Assembly: GCF_007859655.1 (NCBI RefSeq)
Contig: NZ_CP042304.1
Coordinates: 3,598,501-3,662,500, forward strand
Source of the DNA: Devosia ginsengisoli
Lineage (GTDB): Bacteria; Pseudomonadota; Alphaproteobacteria; Rhizobiales; Devosiaceae
Reading direction: 5' to 3'
Length of the DNA: 64,000 nucleotides
In this document: positions 29,804 through 38,123 of the stretch, in pieces
Numbering within the stretch: the stretch's first letter is position 1
Layout of the letters: each line of letters starts with the position of its first letter
Translations under genes and position numbers: made by a program
Notes under the pieces: generated by a model
Told to the model about the DNA's origin: nothing
The model's input: the letters and a program-made list of their open reading frames with translations, nothing else
The model's database searches: none

Positions 29804-29851
29804 GCCGGGCCTTCTCACATGCTATGGGTATGTTGATGGTGCCTGTTCTTG

Positions 29852-30931
29852 TCAATCGCCGGCCTGGAGACGGCGTGCGGTTTGCTGGTCGAAGATATGG
29901 ATGCGGTCCATCTGCGGCGCGAGGCGCAGTGTCTGGCCGGGCGCGATGTCGAGATGGCCGCGAATATTGACGATCAACTCATCCGCGCCCGCGCGGCCAT
30001 GGATCAGTGTTTCCGCCCCGGTCGGCTCCACCACGGTGACATTGAGGGCAATATCGCCATCTTCGGCAATATCGAGATGCTCGGGCCGGATGCCATAGAC
30101 AATGGATTGGCCATCCTGGGCCAGGCTATCGACGGGCAGGGGCCAGGTGGCGCCGTTTGCGGCCATGAAGCGCGGTGATCCGCCGGCGTGCCGGCATTGC
30201 CCCGAGATCAGGTTCATGGCGGGCGAGCCGATAAACCCGGCAATGAACAGGCTCTGCGGGGCATTGTAGAGGTCGAGCGGCTTGCCCGCCTGCTCGATCC
30301 GGCCATCGCGCATGACCACGATTGTGTCGGCCATGGTCATGGCCTCCATCTGGTCATGGGTCACATAGACCGTTGTCGTGCCCAGGCGCTGGTGCAGCGC
30401 CTTCACCTCGGCGCGCATGGTTACGCGCAGCTTCGCGTCGAGATTGGACAGCGGCTCGTCGAAGAGGAAAATATCGGGATTGCGCACGATGGCACGGCCC
30501 ATGGCGACGCGCTGGCGCTGGCCGCCCGAAAGCTGGCGCGGATAGCGATCGAGCAATGCTTCCAGCTGCAGCACCTGTGCGGCGCGCTGCACCTCCTGCT
30601 TGATCCTGTCCGTCGACGCCTTTTCGAGCTTCAGCGAAAAGCCCATATTCTGGGCCACCGTCATATGTGGGTAGAGTGCGTAGGACTGGAACACCATGGC
30701 GATCTTGCGTTCCTTGGGCTCCAGCTCGTTGACGACCCGGCCCGCAATGGAGATTTCGCCGCCCGAAATATCCTCCAACCCGGCGATCATGCGGAGCAGG
30801 GTCGACTTGCCGCAGCCCGACGGGCCGACCAGCACCACGAATTCCCCATCGGCGACATCGAGGGAAATGCCGTGCAGAACCTCCTGCGTGCCGTAGGTCT
30901 TGACGGCCTTATCGATCTGGAGCGTTGCCAT
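29852..30931 (-). CDS. UgpC/MalK-type sugar ABC importer ATPase
   Basis: A 359-residue ATPase, clearly related to the one at 19599-20657 but encoded in a different cluster. Walker [10 protein letters not shown], signature [15 protein letters not shown], Walker [16 protein letters not shown] and YVTHDQMEAM are visible, with a C-terminal OB-fold regulatory part. It partners the binding protein at 31760-33025 and the permeases at 33219-34935, although those permeases are on the other strand. Confidence 0.9.
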   Translation of the reverse strand: MATLQIDKAVKTYGTQEVLHGISLDVADGEFVVLVGPSGCGKSTLLRMIAGLEDISGGEISIAGRVVNELEPKERKIAMVFQSYALYPHMTVAQNMGFSLKLEKASTDRIKQEVQRAAQVLQLEALLDRYPRQLSGGQRQRVAMGRAIVRNPDIFLFDEPLSNLDAKLRVTMRAEVKALHQRLGTTTVYVTHDQMEAMTMADTIVVMRDGRIEQAGKPLDLYNAPQSLFIAGFIGSPAMNLISGQCRHAGGSPRFMAANGATWPLPVDSLAQDGQSIVYGIRPEHLDIAEDGDIALNVTVVEPTGAETLIHGRAGADELIVNIRGHLDIAPGQTLRLAPQMDRIHIFDQQTARRLQAGD

Positions 30932-30949
30932 TGGGTATTTCCTTTGTGA

Positions 30950-31708
30950 CTACGAGGCCCGGAAGCTGGCGACGGCTTGGCGCGCCGCATTGAGCAGCAA
31001 GCCGCTATCGGCGGTGACGGTCACCATGCGGAACCCCATCTCCACGGCGCGGCGGGCAAATTCGGGCGTGCCGCAATGCAGCGCCGCGATGATGCCGTTG
31101 CGATTGGCAGCGGCGATGACATCGCCATAGGCCTGCATGAGCTGGGGCGTGGTATTGTCGCCCTTGGGCTCGAGGCCCAGTGTGAAGGCCAGGTCGGTAG
31201 GGCCAAGATAGAGTCCGGCAATGCCGGGTACGGCTGCGATTTCCTCGACATTACGCAGGGCGGCAGCCGTTTCGATCATCGGCAGCAGGATCACCTGGTC
31301 ATTGGCGACCTTCTGATACATGCCGGGCTGATGGCGCAAAACCGCACGCGTGGCGCCATTGCTGCGATGACCGTCCGGCGGATAGAGGCTATCCGCCACG
31401 AAGCGGCGTACATCGGCAGCGGTTTCGATCATCGGGCAGATCAGGCCCGCAGCGCCCGCGTCGAGCAATTTCCCGGTGAGGGGCGAACCGATGGCGGGAA
31501 TTCGCGCCAGGGGCGTCACATCCCAGCCATTCATGGCCTGGAAAGCCGGAATGGCGTCGGCGAACTCCACCATGCCATGCTGCAGGTCAAGCGTCAGGCT
31601 ATCGAAGCCCGCGCTGGCCATGACCTCGGTCGCAAAACTGCCGGGCAGGTTGATGAAGGAGTTGAGAACGGTTCCCCCGTTCGCCCAGATAGTGCGCAGG
31701 TCTGGCAT
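30950..31708 (-). CDS. HpcH/HpaI-family aldolase
   Basis: A 252-residue class II, metal-dependent aldolase. Visible are FINLPGSFATEVMASAGFD, the catalytic TLDLQHGM at residues 39-46, the acidic LPMIETAAALRNVEEI and LYLGPTDLA. Characterised relatives split 2-keto-3-deoxy or 4-hydroxy-2-oxo acids into pyruvate and an aldehyde. The aldehyde dehydrogenase at 36152-37579 in the same cluster is a natural partner. The exact substrate is not readable from sequence. Confidence 0.88.
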   Translation of the reverse strand: MPDLRTIWANGGTVLNSFINLPGSFATEVMASAGFDSLTLDLQHGMVEFADAIPAFQAMNGWDVTPLARIPAIGSPLTGKLLDAGAAGLICPMIETAADVRRFVADSLYPPDGHRSNGATRAVLRHQPGMYQKVANDQVILLPMIETAAALRNVEEIAAVPGIAGLYLGPTDLAFTLGLEPKGDNTTPQLMQAYGDVIAAANRNGIIAALHCGTPEFARRAVEMGFRMVTVTADSGLLLNAARQAVASFRAS

Positions 31709-31759
31709 GGAAATTCCTGTTGTTGATGGGAGCGGGCCCGTTTCCGGGCCCGCCTTTGT

Positions 31760-33025
31760 TTAGTTGCCGGCGGCTTCGGCAATGGCAGCCAGCGTATCGG
31801 CTGCCGCCTGTTCCGGCGTCTTGAGGCCAATCGCGGCCGCCTGCATGTTTTCCAGATACATGTCCTGGGCGCGACCGATCTGATCGAAGGGGGCGATGAC
31901 GAACTTGGCGCCCAACACAGCCTGCTGTTCGGCCTGCGCATAGGGTATGGCGTCGATGACCCGCTGGTCGAGATAGGCATCGGTCCGCACTGGCCCGTTG
32001 CCGTTGAGCGTCATCAGCACGACATTTTCCGGATCGGCCAGCTGGCGCACGAAATCGCAGGCCAGCTCCTTGTTCTGGCTGTTCGCCGGGATCACTGCCG
32101 ACCATACCGTGGTGCGGGCGACATAGGGAGAGGGTTGTCCCTCGGCGGCGGGGAAGGCGGCGACATCGACCTGGCCCGCATAGTCGGACTTCGAGGCATC
32201 GTTATAGGTGAGGTAGCGGTTGAAGGGCTGCACAGCCATGGCGATGCGGCCCTGCCAGACGCCCTGGGTGATCTGGTCGATGCCCATGGCCGTGAAGTTG
32301 GAGGGCAGGGCGCCCGCTGCATAGAGATCCGCCAGCGCTGCATAGGCATTGGTCAGTGCCTCGACATCGGTGGAGGGCTTTCCCTGGGCGTCGGTCAGCG
32401 TCGCGCCATAGGCCATCAGCAGGTTATAGGTGCCGCCCGCATTGGTGCCATCGATCGAAAGCCCATAGACCGGCGTGCCATCGTCCGATTTGCCGCTGAG
32501 CGTCTTGGCGACCTCGATCAGGCCTTCGAACGTGTCGGGCAGCGCATCGATGCCATGCTCGGCCAGCAACGCCTTGTTGTAGTGCAGCGCCGTGGTTGCG
32601 TGGCGGATGGGCAGGGCCTTCAACTGGCCGTCCTGGCTCACCTGGTCGAGGAAGGTCTGCGGAATATCGCTGATATCGAGACCGGTAAGGCAGTCATCGA
32701 GCGGCTCGAAGCCGGACAGGGCCGCCTGGGTCGCATAGGAGTCGAGGATAAACCCGACATCGATGCTGGTGGATGAGAGGCTGGTTTCCCGCATCAGGCG
32801 ATCGTGCAGCGGCGCGATATCGGCGGTGATCCAGTTGAGATTGACGTCATTTTCCTGCTGCCAACCGGCCAGGACATCGCCGCCGGTGCCGCTGGCGCCG
32901 GTGATCGATCCCTGAATGGCGGCGTGGGTCAGCAGCGTCAGGTCCTTGGCCTGGAGCGCTGCCGTGCTGGCGAGTGCGGCGCCCGCCGCGAGTAGTGTGA
33001 TGGCGTAGGCCTTGCGTCTTGTCAT
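31760..33025 (-). CDS. Family 1 extracellular sugar-binding protein
   Basis: A 421-residue periplasmic binding protein. MTRRKAYAITLLAAGAALA is a Sec signal with cleavage near LQA-KDLTLL. The large alpha/beta body contains ALPIRHATTALHYNKALLAE and the late WSAVIPANSQNKELACDFVR of this family. The ATG at 33025 with GGGAGGATAT upstream is preferred to 33085, which lies inside the candidate operator. It is the first gene of the minus-strand half of the cluster and captures the substrate for the permeases encoded divergently. Confidence 0.88.
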   Translation of the reverse strand: MTRRKAYAITLLAAGAALASTAALQAKDLTLLTHAAIQGSITGASGTGGDVLAGWQQENDVNLNWITADIAPLHDRLMRETSLSSTSIDVGFILDSYATQAALSGFEPLDDCLTGLDISDIPQTFLDQVSQDGQLKALPIRHATTALHYNKALLAEHGIDALPDTFEGLIEVAKTLSGKSDDGTPVYGLSIDGTNAGGTYNLLMAYGATLTDAQGKPSTDVEALTNAYAALADLYAAGALPSNFTAMGIDQITQGVWQGRIAMAVQPFNRYLTYNDASKSDYAGQVDVAAFPAAEGQPSPYVARTTVWSAVIPANSQNKELACDFVRQLADPENVVLMTLNGNGPVRTDAYLDQRVIDAIPYAQAEQQAVLGAKFVIAPFDQIGRAQDMYLENMQAAAIGLKTPEQAAADTLAAIAEAAGN

Positions 33026-33083
33026 TGCCGATATCCTCCCTTGCGGCTGGACCGCGTTGGTCATGCGGGCGGCAGAGAATGCC

Positions 33084-33100
33084 AACTTATATCATAAGTC
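33084..33100. promoter_or_regulatory. Candidate GntR operator, site 1
   Basis: ACTTATATCATAAGT at 33085-33099 is an inverted repeat with 6-bp arms and a 3-nt centre. It sits about 60 nt upstream of the binding-protein start. The 17-bp window AACTTATATCATAAGTC aligns with AACCTATATTATATGTT at 33194 (13 of 17 identical). FadR-type regulators bind short AT-rich palindromes of this kind. Confidence 0.55.
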
Positions 33101-33193
33101 AAGTGTTGACTCTGCAAATTTCCTTGCTAGTTTCGGCGCGATTTCACCGGAATGGCCTGCTTTACGCTGCCATAGCGTGTTATCCAGAAGTCT

Positions 33194-33210
33194 AACCTAT
33201 ATTATATGTT
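33194..33210. promoter_or_regulatory. Candidate GntR operator, site 2
   Basis: AACCTATATTATATGTT lies 9 nt before the start codon of the divergent permease gene and resembles site 1 at 33084-33100. The two sites bracket the 190-bp divergent promoter, one near each transcription unit, which fits one regulator controlling both. Confidence 0.5.
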
Positions 33211-33218
33211 GGTGGGAA

Positions 33219-34115
33219 ATGGCGGGTAAAGCGATGGGAATGGCCGCGCAACGCAGGCGCTTCGGGGGCTTGCTGATGCTGTTGCCGATGCAGCTCCAGC
33301 TCATCCTGGTCCTGGCATTGCCGTCTCTCTATGTGCTGTGGCTGAGCTTCACGGAATCGAGCTATGGCGCGACTCCCGAATTCGTCGGCTGGGCCAACTA
33401 CGCGGCCATCCTGTCGGATCCCAGCTTCTGGCGCTCGCTGGTCAACACGCTGATCGTGGTCAACATCGTCGTCTATGTCGAGATCATCCTCAGCATCGGC
33501 GTGGCCCTGCTGTTCCAGAGCGTCAAGCGCGGCCGGGCCCTGCTCATGGCGATGATCCTGGCGCCCTACGCGGTCAGTGAAGTGGTGGCGGTGCTCGCCT
33601 GGCGCTTCATGCTTGAGCCCGACATCGGCATCCTGACCGGCCTGTTTTCGGCCCTTGGCTATGTGCCCAACTGGGCGACCAATCCCATTGAGGCCCTGGT
33701 ATTGGTGTCGATGATCGGCGTCTGGCTGCACCTGCCGTTCAGCTTCCTGCTCATCTATGCCGCCCTGATCGCCATTCCCGCCGACCTCGGCGAGGCCGCC
33801 CGTGTCGATGGTGCACGGCCCTGGCAGCGCTTCCGGCTCGTCACCTTGCCCTTGCTGATGCCGGCAATCCTGATCGCCATCATCTTCCGCTACATTTTCG
33901 GCTTCCGCATTTTCAGCGAAGTCTGGCTGCTGACCCAGGGCGGCCCAGCCCGCACCACCGAGGTCATGGCGGTCTATCTCTACAAAAATGCCTTCCGCTA
34001 CAACGAATTCGGCATGGCTGCCGCCACGGGTTGGCTCATGGTTCTTGGCGCCCTGCTGCTCGCCTCCTTCTACGTCTATCACGTCTATCGCTCGGGGTTC
34101 CGCAATGAAGTCTGA
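33219..34115 (+). CDS. Sugar ABC importer permease (MalF/UgpA-like)
   Basis: A 298-residue membrane permease with about six hydrophobic spans, the first (LLMLLPMQLQLILVLALPSL) near residue 16. The EAA loop is DLGEAARVDGARPWQRFRLV. In-frame ATGs at 33219, 33234 and 33240 are all near the ribosome site; 33219 is used here. A longer upstream frame crosses the promoter and is not credible. It overlaps the next permease gene by 11 nt. Confidence 0.88.
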   Translation: MAGKAMGMAAQRRRFGGLLMLLPMQLQLILVLALPSLYVLWLSFTESSYGATPEFVGWANYAAILSDPSFWRSLVNTLIVVNIVVYVEIILSIGVALLFQSVKRGRALLMAMILAPYAVSEVVAVLAWRFMLEPDIGILTGLFSALGYVPNWATNPIEALVLVSMIGVWLHLPFSFLLIYAALIAIPADLGEAARVDGARPWQRFRLVTLPLLMPAILIAIIFRYIFGFRIFSEVWLLTQGGPARTTEVMAVYLYKNAFRYNEFGMAAATGWLMVLGALLLASFYVYHVYRSGFRNEV

Positions 34116-34935
34116 CCTGCGCGCCACGCTGCTGCGGGGCCTTGCCATCGGCATGCTGGGCATCTGGTCCCTGGGGCCGATCCTGCTGATCGTTCTCAGC
34201 TCGTTCCGGCCGGAGCGCGACATTTTCTCGCCGGCGCGACGCTTCAACCTGGATGTCACCTTCGACAACTACACCCAGCTCTTTGCCGCCTTTCCGCAAT
34301 TCCTGCCCAATATGGGCAACAGCCTGATCGTGGCTCTGGGCGCGACGGCCCTTGCGGTCACCACCAGCACGCTGGCAGGTTATGTCTATTCCCGGCAGCG
34401 GGGCCGGCTGCTTGCCGCCAGCGCCTTCTTTGCGATCCTGGTGCGCTTGGTGCCGCCCATCGTGGTGTCGCTGCCGCTCTTTCCCATCGCCGATGCCCTC
34501 AAGCTCAGCGACACCCATATCCTGCTGATCGTCCTCTATTCGGCCTTCTGGGTCTCCATGCTTTCGGTGATGATGAAGGTCTTTATCGACCAGATTCCGC
34601 CCACGCTGGACGAGGCCGCGCGGGTTGATGGCGCCTCCACCACCCAGACCTTCCTGCGCATCGTGCTGCCGTTGGCGACGGCCGGCATGATTGCCGGTGG
34701 CATTTTCGTCTTCGTCTATGCCTGGAACGAATATCTCTTCGCCTTCATCTTTTCGAGCACGCGCGCCGTCACCGCGCCGCTGATCGTGTCCAACATCATG
34801 GACTCGGTCGCCGGCACGCAATGGGGCGTCCTTTTCGCGGCGGCAACGCTGCAGCTCGCCCCCGTCCTCGCTTTGGTCATCTTCTTCCAGAAGTTCCTCG
34901 TCGCCGGCCTCATGGCCGGGTCTGTCAAGGGCTGA
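34105..34935 (+). CDS. Sugar ABC importer permease (MalG/UgpE-like)
   Basis: A 276-residue membrane permease. It starts MKSDLRATLLRGLAIGMLG inside the end of the previous gene. The extracytoplasmic part FRPERDIFSPARRF and the EAA loop TLDEAARVDGASTTQTFLRI are typical. It ends KFLVAGLMAGSVKG, the usual MalG-type finish. Together with 33219-34115 it forms the channel energised by the ATPase at 29852-30931. Confidence 0.9.
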   Translation: MKSDLRATLLRGLAIGMLGIWSLGPILLIVLSSFRPERDIFSPARRFNLDVTFDNYTQLFAAFPQFLPNMGNSLIVALGATALAVTTSTLAGYVYSRQRGRLLAASAFFAILVRLVPPIVVSLPLFPIADALKLSDTHILLIVLYSAFWVSMLSVMMKVFIDQIPPTLDEAARVDGASTTQTFLRIVLPLATAGMIAGGIFVFVYAWNEYLFAFIFSSTRAVTAPLIVSNIMDSVAGTQWGVLFAAATLQLAPVLALVIFFQKFLVAGLMAGSVKG

Positions 34936-34967
34936 CCGCAATGCATCCGGCCAATCAGGAGTTTTCG

Positions 34968-35822
34968 ATGCAGCCTTATCCCCACCGTTTCGCCGATCCC
35001 CAACTGGACAAGTTCGATCCCCTGGGCCGCATCCTGGTCCATGACACGTTCAGCGCCGGGCTCAATGGCTGGATCGGCCTGATCGGCAATTACGAGGATT
35101 CCCTCACCAAGATGCTGCCGGTGTTCCGGCCGATGAACCAGCCCATGCTGTCCACCGCCGTGGGCTGGGACAGCGGCTCGCATGGCGCGATGAGCGGCCC
35201 CTATGCCATGAAGATCGCCACACGGCCGATCAAGGGCGCCATGAACCTGGCGCTCAAGCGGATGACCTTCCGCAAGCTCGGCCGTATCCAGCTCGAAGCC
35301 TATATCGCGGCAAAGCCGGAGCCTTCCGAAGCAACGCTCTCCATCGAGGATCTGCGGTCCTTCGGCATGTTCATGGATCTGCAGTCGCGGCAGTATCGTG
35401 GCCTGCCCCATCTGCGCTTCCTTAACTGCCTCGATGGCGAGCTCAAGCATACCTGGCAGTTCAAGCAGCAGACGGCCGACGACAATGTCGTCTCTTCCTC
35501 CGCCCGCACGCGCTCGCTGCAGCATCTCTACCCCCATGGCTGGGAGGATGTGCCCGATGGCCGGCAGGACACCTGCTACAACGAATTGCCGACCAAGATG
35601 AACTGGCAATATCTCAAGGTCGGCGTCGACCTGCGCGACATGAGCTTCACCAGCTTCCAGTTCAACGACCGCGAATTCGACGTATCGGGCATGGGCGTGA
35701 TGCGCATGGAGCCGTGGGCCAATCTCGATTGCATGCTCAATATCGGCTTCTTCGTCGAAACCGACAGCGACAAGCGCTCTTTCCTGTTCGTCGATTCCGT
35801 CCTGCTTTCCGGAGACTTCTGA
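34968..35822 (+). CDS. Conserved protein of unassigned function (possibly DUF6772)
   Basis: A 284-residue soluble protein without signal peptide or membrane spans. It looks beta-rich, with recognisable blocks FDPLGRILVHDTFSAGLNGW, WDSGSHGAMSGPYAMKIATR, LRSFGMFMDLQSRQYRGLPH and YNELPTKMNWQYLKVGVDL. I tentatively link it to the DUF6772 group, whose function I do not know. AGGAG 6 nt before the ATG at 34968 decides the start. Its stop overlaps the next start (TGATG), so it is made together with the 108-residue protein. Given its neighbours it may be an enzyme or sugar-binding factor acting on the imported compound. Confidence 0.7.
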   Translation: MQPYPHRFADPQLDKFDPLGRILVHDTFSAGLNGWIGLIGNYEDSLTKMLPVFRPMNQPMLSTAVGWDSGSHGAMSGPYAMKIATRPIKGAMNLALKRMTFRKLGRIQLEAYIAAKPEPSEATLSIEDLRSFGMFMDLQSRQYRGLPHLRFLNCLDGELKHTWQFKQQTADDNVVSSSARTRSLQHLYPHGWEDVPDGRQDTCYNELPTKMNWQYLKVGVDLRDMSFTSFQFNDREFDVSGMGVMRMEPWANLDCMLNIGFFVETDSDKRSFLFVDSVLLSGDF

Positions 35823-36148
35823 TGCTGACTTCAACCGTCGCAACCCTGACACGCGGAGAGGCCTGGCGGCTGGATGACGTCAGCGAACCCTATGAAGCCG
35901 GCTGGGCCCTGGAGGCGCAGCTCTTTGCGCGCGGCCTTGATGATGGAGACCAGCAGGGCAAGGCCCATGTGCAGGTTTCCCCCGATGGCATCCGCTGGTG
36001 CGACGAGGGCAGCACGCTCGACCTGCTGCCCGGCGACGCCTTGTCCTTCCTTCGCCTGCGCGAATTCGGCCATTTCATCCGCCTGCGGGTGGATATGCCC
36101 GAGGGCGTCGAGCGGGCCTTTCTCGTCACCATAGCGCTGAAGGGATAG
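35822..36148 (+). CDS. Small protein of unknown function
   Basis: A 108-residue acidic soluble protein of unrecognised family. Beta-strand character is suggested by EAGWALEAQLFARGLDDGD, GKAHVQVSPDGIRWCDEGS and FIRLRVDMPEG. It is coupled to the preceding gene by a TGATG overlap and lies 3 nt before the dehydrogenase gene, so it is certainly part of the operon. It looks like a small beta-sandwich partner of the 284-residue protein; that is inference only. Confidence 0.7.
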   Translation: MLTSTVATLTRGEAWRLDDVSEPYEAGWALEAQLFARGLDDGDQQGKAHVQVSPDGIRWCDEGSTLDLLPGDALSFLRLREFGHFIRLRVDMPEGVERAFLVTIALKG

Positions 36149-36151
36149 ATC

Positions 36152-37579
36152 ATGAGACCCGAGCGGGAGCACCAGCATTACATTGCCGGCCAATGGCAGA
36201 TGTCGGCGGGCAAGGGCCATATCGACATCGTCGACCCATCCAGCGGCGAAGCCTTCGCGCGCGTTCCCGCCGGCAATTCGGAGGATGTGGACAAGGCGGT
36301 CGCAGCCGCCCGCGCCGCCTTCCCCGCCTATGCCGCGACCAGCGTGCCCGAGCGGCTGGCCCTGCTGGAGCGGATCGTCGAGGTTTATCGCACCAGGCAG
36401 GACGAAATCGCCGAAGTCCTGTCCCGCGAAATGGGCACGCCGATCGCCCTGTCGCGTGCACTCCAGGCGCCGCGCGGTGGCGATCATTTCCTCGCCGCGA
36501 TCGAGGCCCTCAAGAGCTATGCCTTCGAAGAGCGCGTCGGCAATGGCCTGGTGCTGTATGAACCCATTGGCATCGCTGGATTGATCACGCCCTGGAACTG
36601 GCCGCTGAACCAGATCGCCGTGAAGGTGGCGCCCGCCCTGGCTACGGGCTGCACCATCGTCTTCAAGCCCAGCGAAGTAGCGCCGCTGAACGCCATTATC
36701 CTGGCCGAAATCCTTGATGAGGCCGGCGTACCATCCGGTGTCTTCAACCTGGTGCATGGCGATGGCCCCGGCGTCGGCAGCGTCATGTCCCGCCATGCCG
36801 GTATAGACATGATGTCGTTTACCGGCTCGACCCGGGCCGGCATTGCCGTCAGCATGGATGCGGCGCCCACCGTCAAGCGCGTCGCGCTGGAGCTGGGCGG
36901 CAAATCGGCCAATATCCTGCTGCCCGATGCCGATTTCGCCACCGTAGTGAAGCGCGGCTTCCTGACCATGTGCACCAATGCCGGCCAGTCCTGCAATGCG
37001 CCATCGCGCATGCTGGTCCCCGAGGAGCGCTATGACGAGGTCGCGGCGATCATTCGCGACAGCGCCGCCAAGGTGCCGATCGGCCTGCCCTCCGACCCCG
37101 AGACCGTGCTGGGACCGGTGGCAAACGCGGCCCAGTACCAGCGTATCCAGACCTTCATCGCCACTGCGATCCGAGAAGGCGCCGAGCTCATCTGTGGCGG
37201 CGCGGGGCAGCCCGAAGGGTTCAACCGCGGCTATTTCGTCCGCCCCACGGCATTCGGCCGCGTCACCAATGACATGACCATCGGGCATGAAGAAGTGTTC
37301 GGCCCGATCCTGGCCGTTCAGACCTATCGCGATGTGGATGAGGCCATCGAGATCGCCAATGATTCCGAATTCGGCCTGGCTGGCTATGTGCAAGGCCGCG
37401 ATCGCGACGCCGCCATGGCGGTGGCAAGGCGGCTGCGCACGGGCATGGTCTCGGTCAACTATCCCGGGCAGAACCTGCAGGCGCCGTTCGGCGGCTACAA
37501 GAAATCCGGCAATGGCCGCGAATATGGCCGTTTCGGCATGGCCGAATTCCTGGAAACCAAGGTCGTCCTGATGGATTGA
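36152..37579 (+). CDS. NAD(P)-dependent aldehyde dehydrogenase
   Basis: A 475-residue ALDH-superfamily enzyme. Catalytic residues can be placed: N149 in TPWNWP, E247 in LELGGKSAN and C281 in NAGQSCNAPS. The late EVFGPILAV motif is also present. It oxidises an aldehyde to its acid. As the last gene of the plus-strand half, it may take the aldehyde released by the HpcH/HpaI aldolase of the minus-strand half. It is not a close copy of the dehydrogenase at 15625-17076. Confidence 0.9.
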   Translation: MRPEREHQHYIAGQWQMSAGKGHIDIVDPSSGEAFARVPAGNSEDVDKAVAAARAAFPAYAATSVPERLALLERIVEVYRTRQDEIAEVLSREMGTPIALSRALQAPRGGDHFLAAIEALKSYAFEERVGNGLVLYEPIGIAGLITPWNWPLNQIAVKVAPALATGCTIVFKPSEVAPLNAIILAEILDEAGVPSGVFNLVHGDGPGVGSVMSRHAGIDMMSFTGSTRAGIAVSMDAAPTVKRVALELGGKSANILLPDADFATVVKRGFLTMCTNAGQSCNAPSRMLVPEERYDEVAAIIRDSAAKVPIGLPSDPETVLGPVANAAQYQRIQTFIATAIREGAELICGGAGQPEGFNRGYFVRPTAFGRVTNDMTIGHEEVFGPILAVQTYRDVDEAIEIANDSEFGLAGYVQGRDRDAAMAVARRLRTGMVSVNYPGQNLQAPFGGYKKSGNGREYGRFGMAEFLETKVVLMD

Positions 37580-37782
37580 AAGTGCGGGGGCGGTGCAGCA
37601 CCGGCCCAAGGCTGGCATGCGTCGTTCCCGCAACTACGGTCGGTAGCGCCATGCGGTTTATTGCTGCTGCACGGCGGCCGACTCCGTGCGAGCACAATCA
37701 CGCCGAATGATGATCGCTGCGATCATCCTGCCGCGACCCGCAGACAATGACGGGTCCGGGCACGCCATCGCATCAATATCCG
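37580..37782. other. Intergenic region after the dehydrogenase
   Basis: No gene is visible. It holds one inverted repeat, GATGATCG-CTG-CGATCATC at 37709-37727, without a T tract. It may mark the end of the plus-strand operon. Confidence 0.4.
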
Positions 37783-37813
37783 AAAAACAAAAAGGGCCCC
37801 GAAGGACCCTTTG
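37783..37813 (-). terminator. Rho-independent terminator of the tRNA-Gly gene
   Basis: On the minus strand AAAGGGTCC-TTCG-GGGCCCTTT forms a stem with a TTCG loop followed by a T-rich stretch (TTTTTGTTTTT). It lies 30 nt past the tRNA 3' end. Confidence 0.8.
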
Positions 37814-37815
37814 TT

Positions 37816-37839
37816 TCCCAAGGTTTGCCGACCTTGGGA
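37816..37839 (-). other. Perfect 9-bp hairpin between tRNA-Gly and its terminator
   Basis: TCCCAAGGT (37816-37824) and ACCTTGGGA (37831-37839) pair perfectly around a 6-nt loop, 3 nt from the encoded CCA end of the tRNA. It is too short to be a second tRNA. It may guide 3' trailer processing. Confidence 0.6.
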
Positions 37840-37842
37840 ATT

Positions 37843-37917
37843 TGGAGCGGGCGATGGGATTCGAACCCACGACCCTAACCTTGGCAAGGTTATGCTCTAC
37901 CCCTGAGCTACACCCGC
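37843..37917 (-). tRNA. tRNA-Gly (GCC)
   Basis: On the minus strand GCGGGTGTAGCTCAG begins at 37917. The anticodon loop TTGCCAA gives anticodon GCC, the T-arm is GGTTCGAATCC and the acceptor closes as CGCCCGC followed by TCCA. CCA is encoded. 75 nt in all. Confidence 0.95.
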
Positions 37918-38123
37918 GCTCCGTTTGTTGTCGTCCTGCCTTGGCAGTCCGGCGACGCGGGCCTATATGCCCAATCGAAACGCCTATTGCAACCCACATT
38001 TTGGTGGCATCGTCATCTTGTCGTCGCCTTGTGGATTGAGGGGGTTGTCACATCACCGTTCGCGGGCGCAAGAAGAGCCGCGAATATCCCAGTTTGCTTG
38101 TGTCCAAGGGCCTTGTTTCCGCC

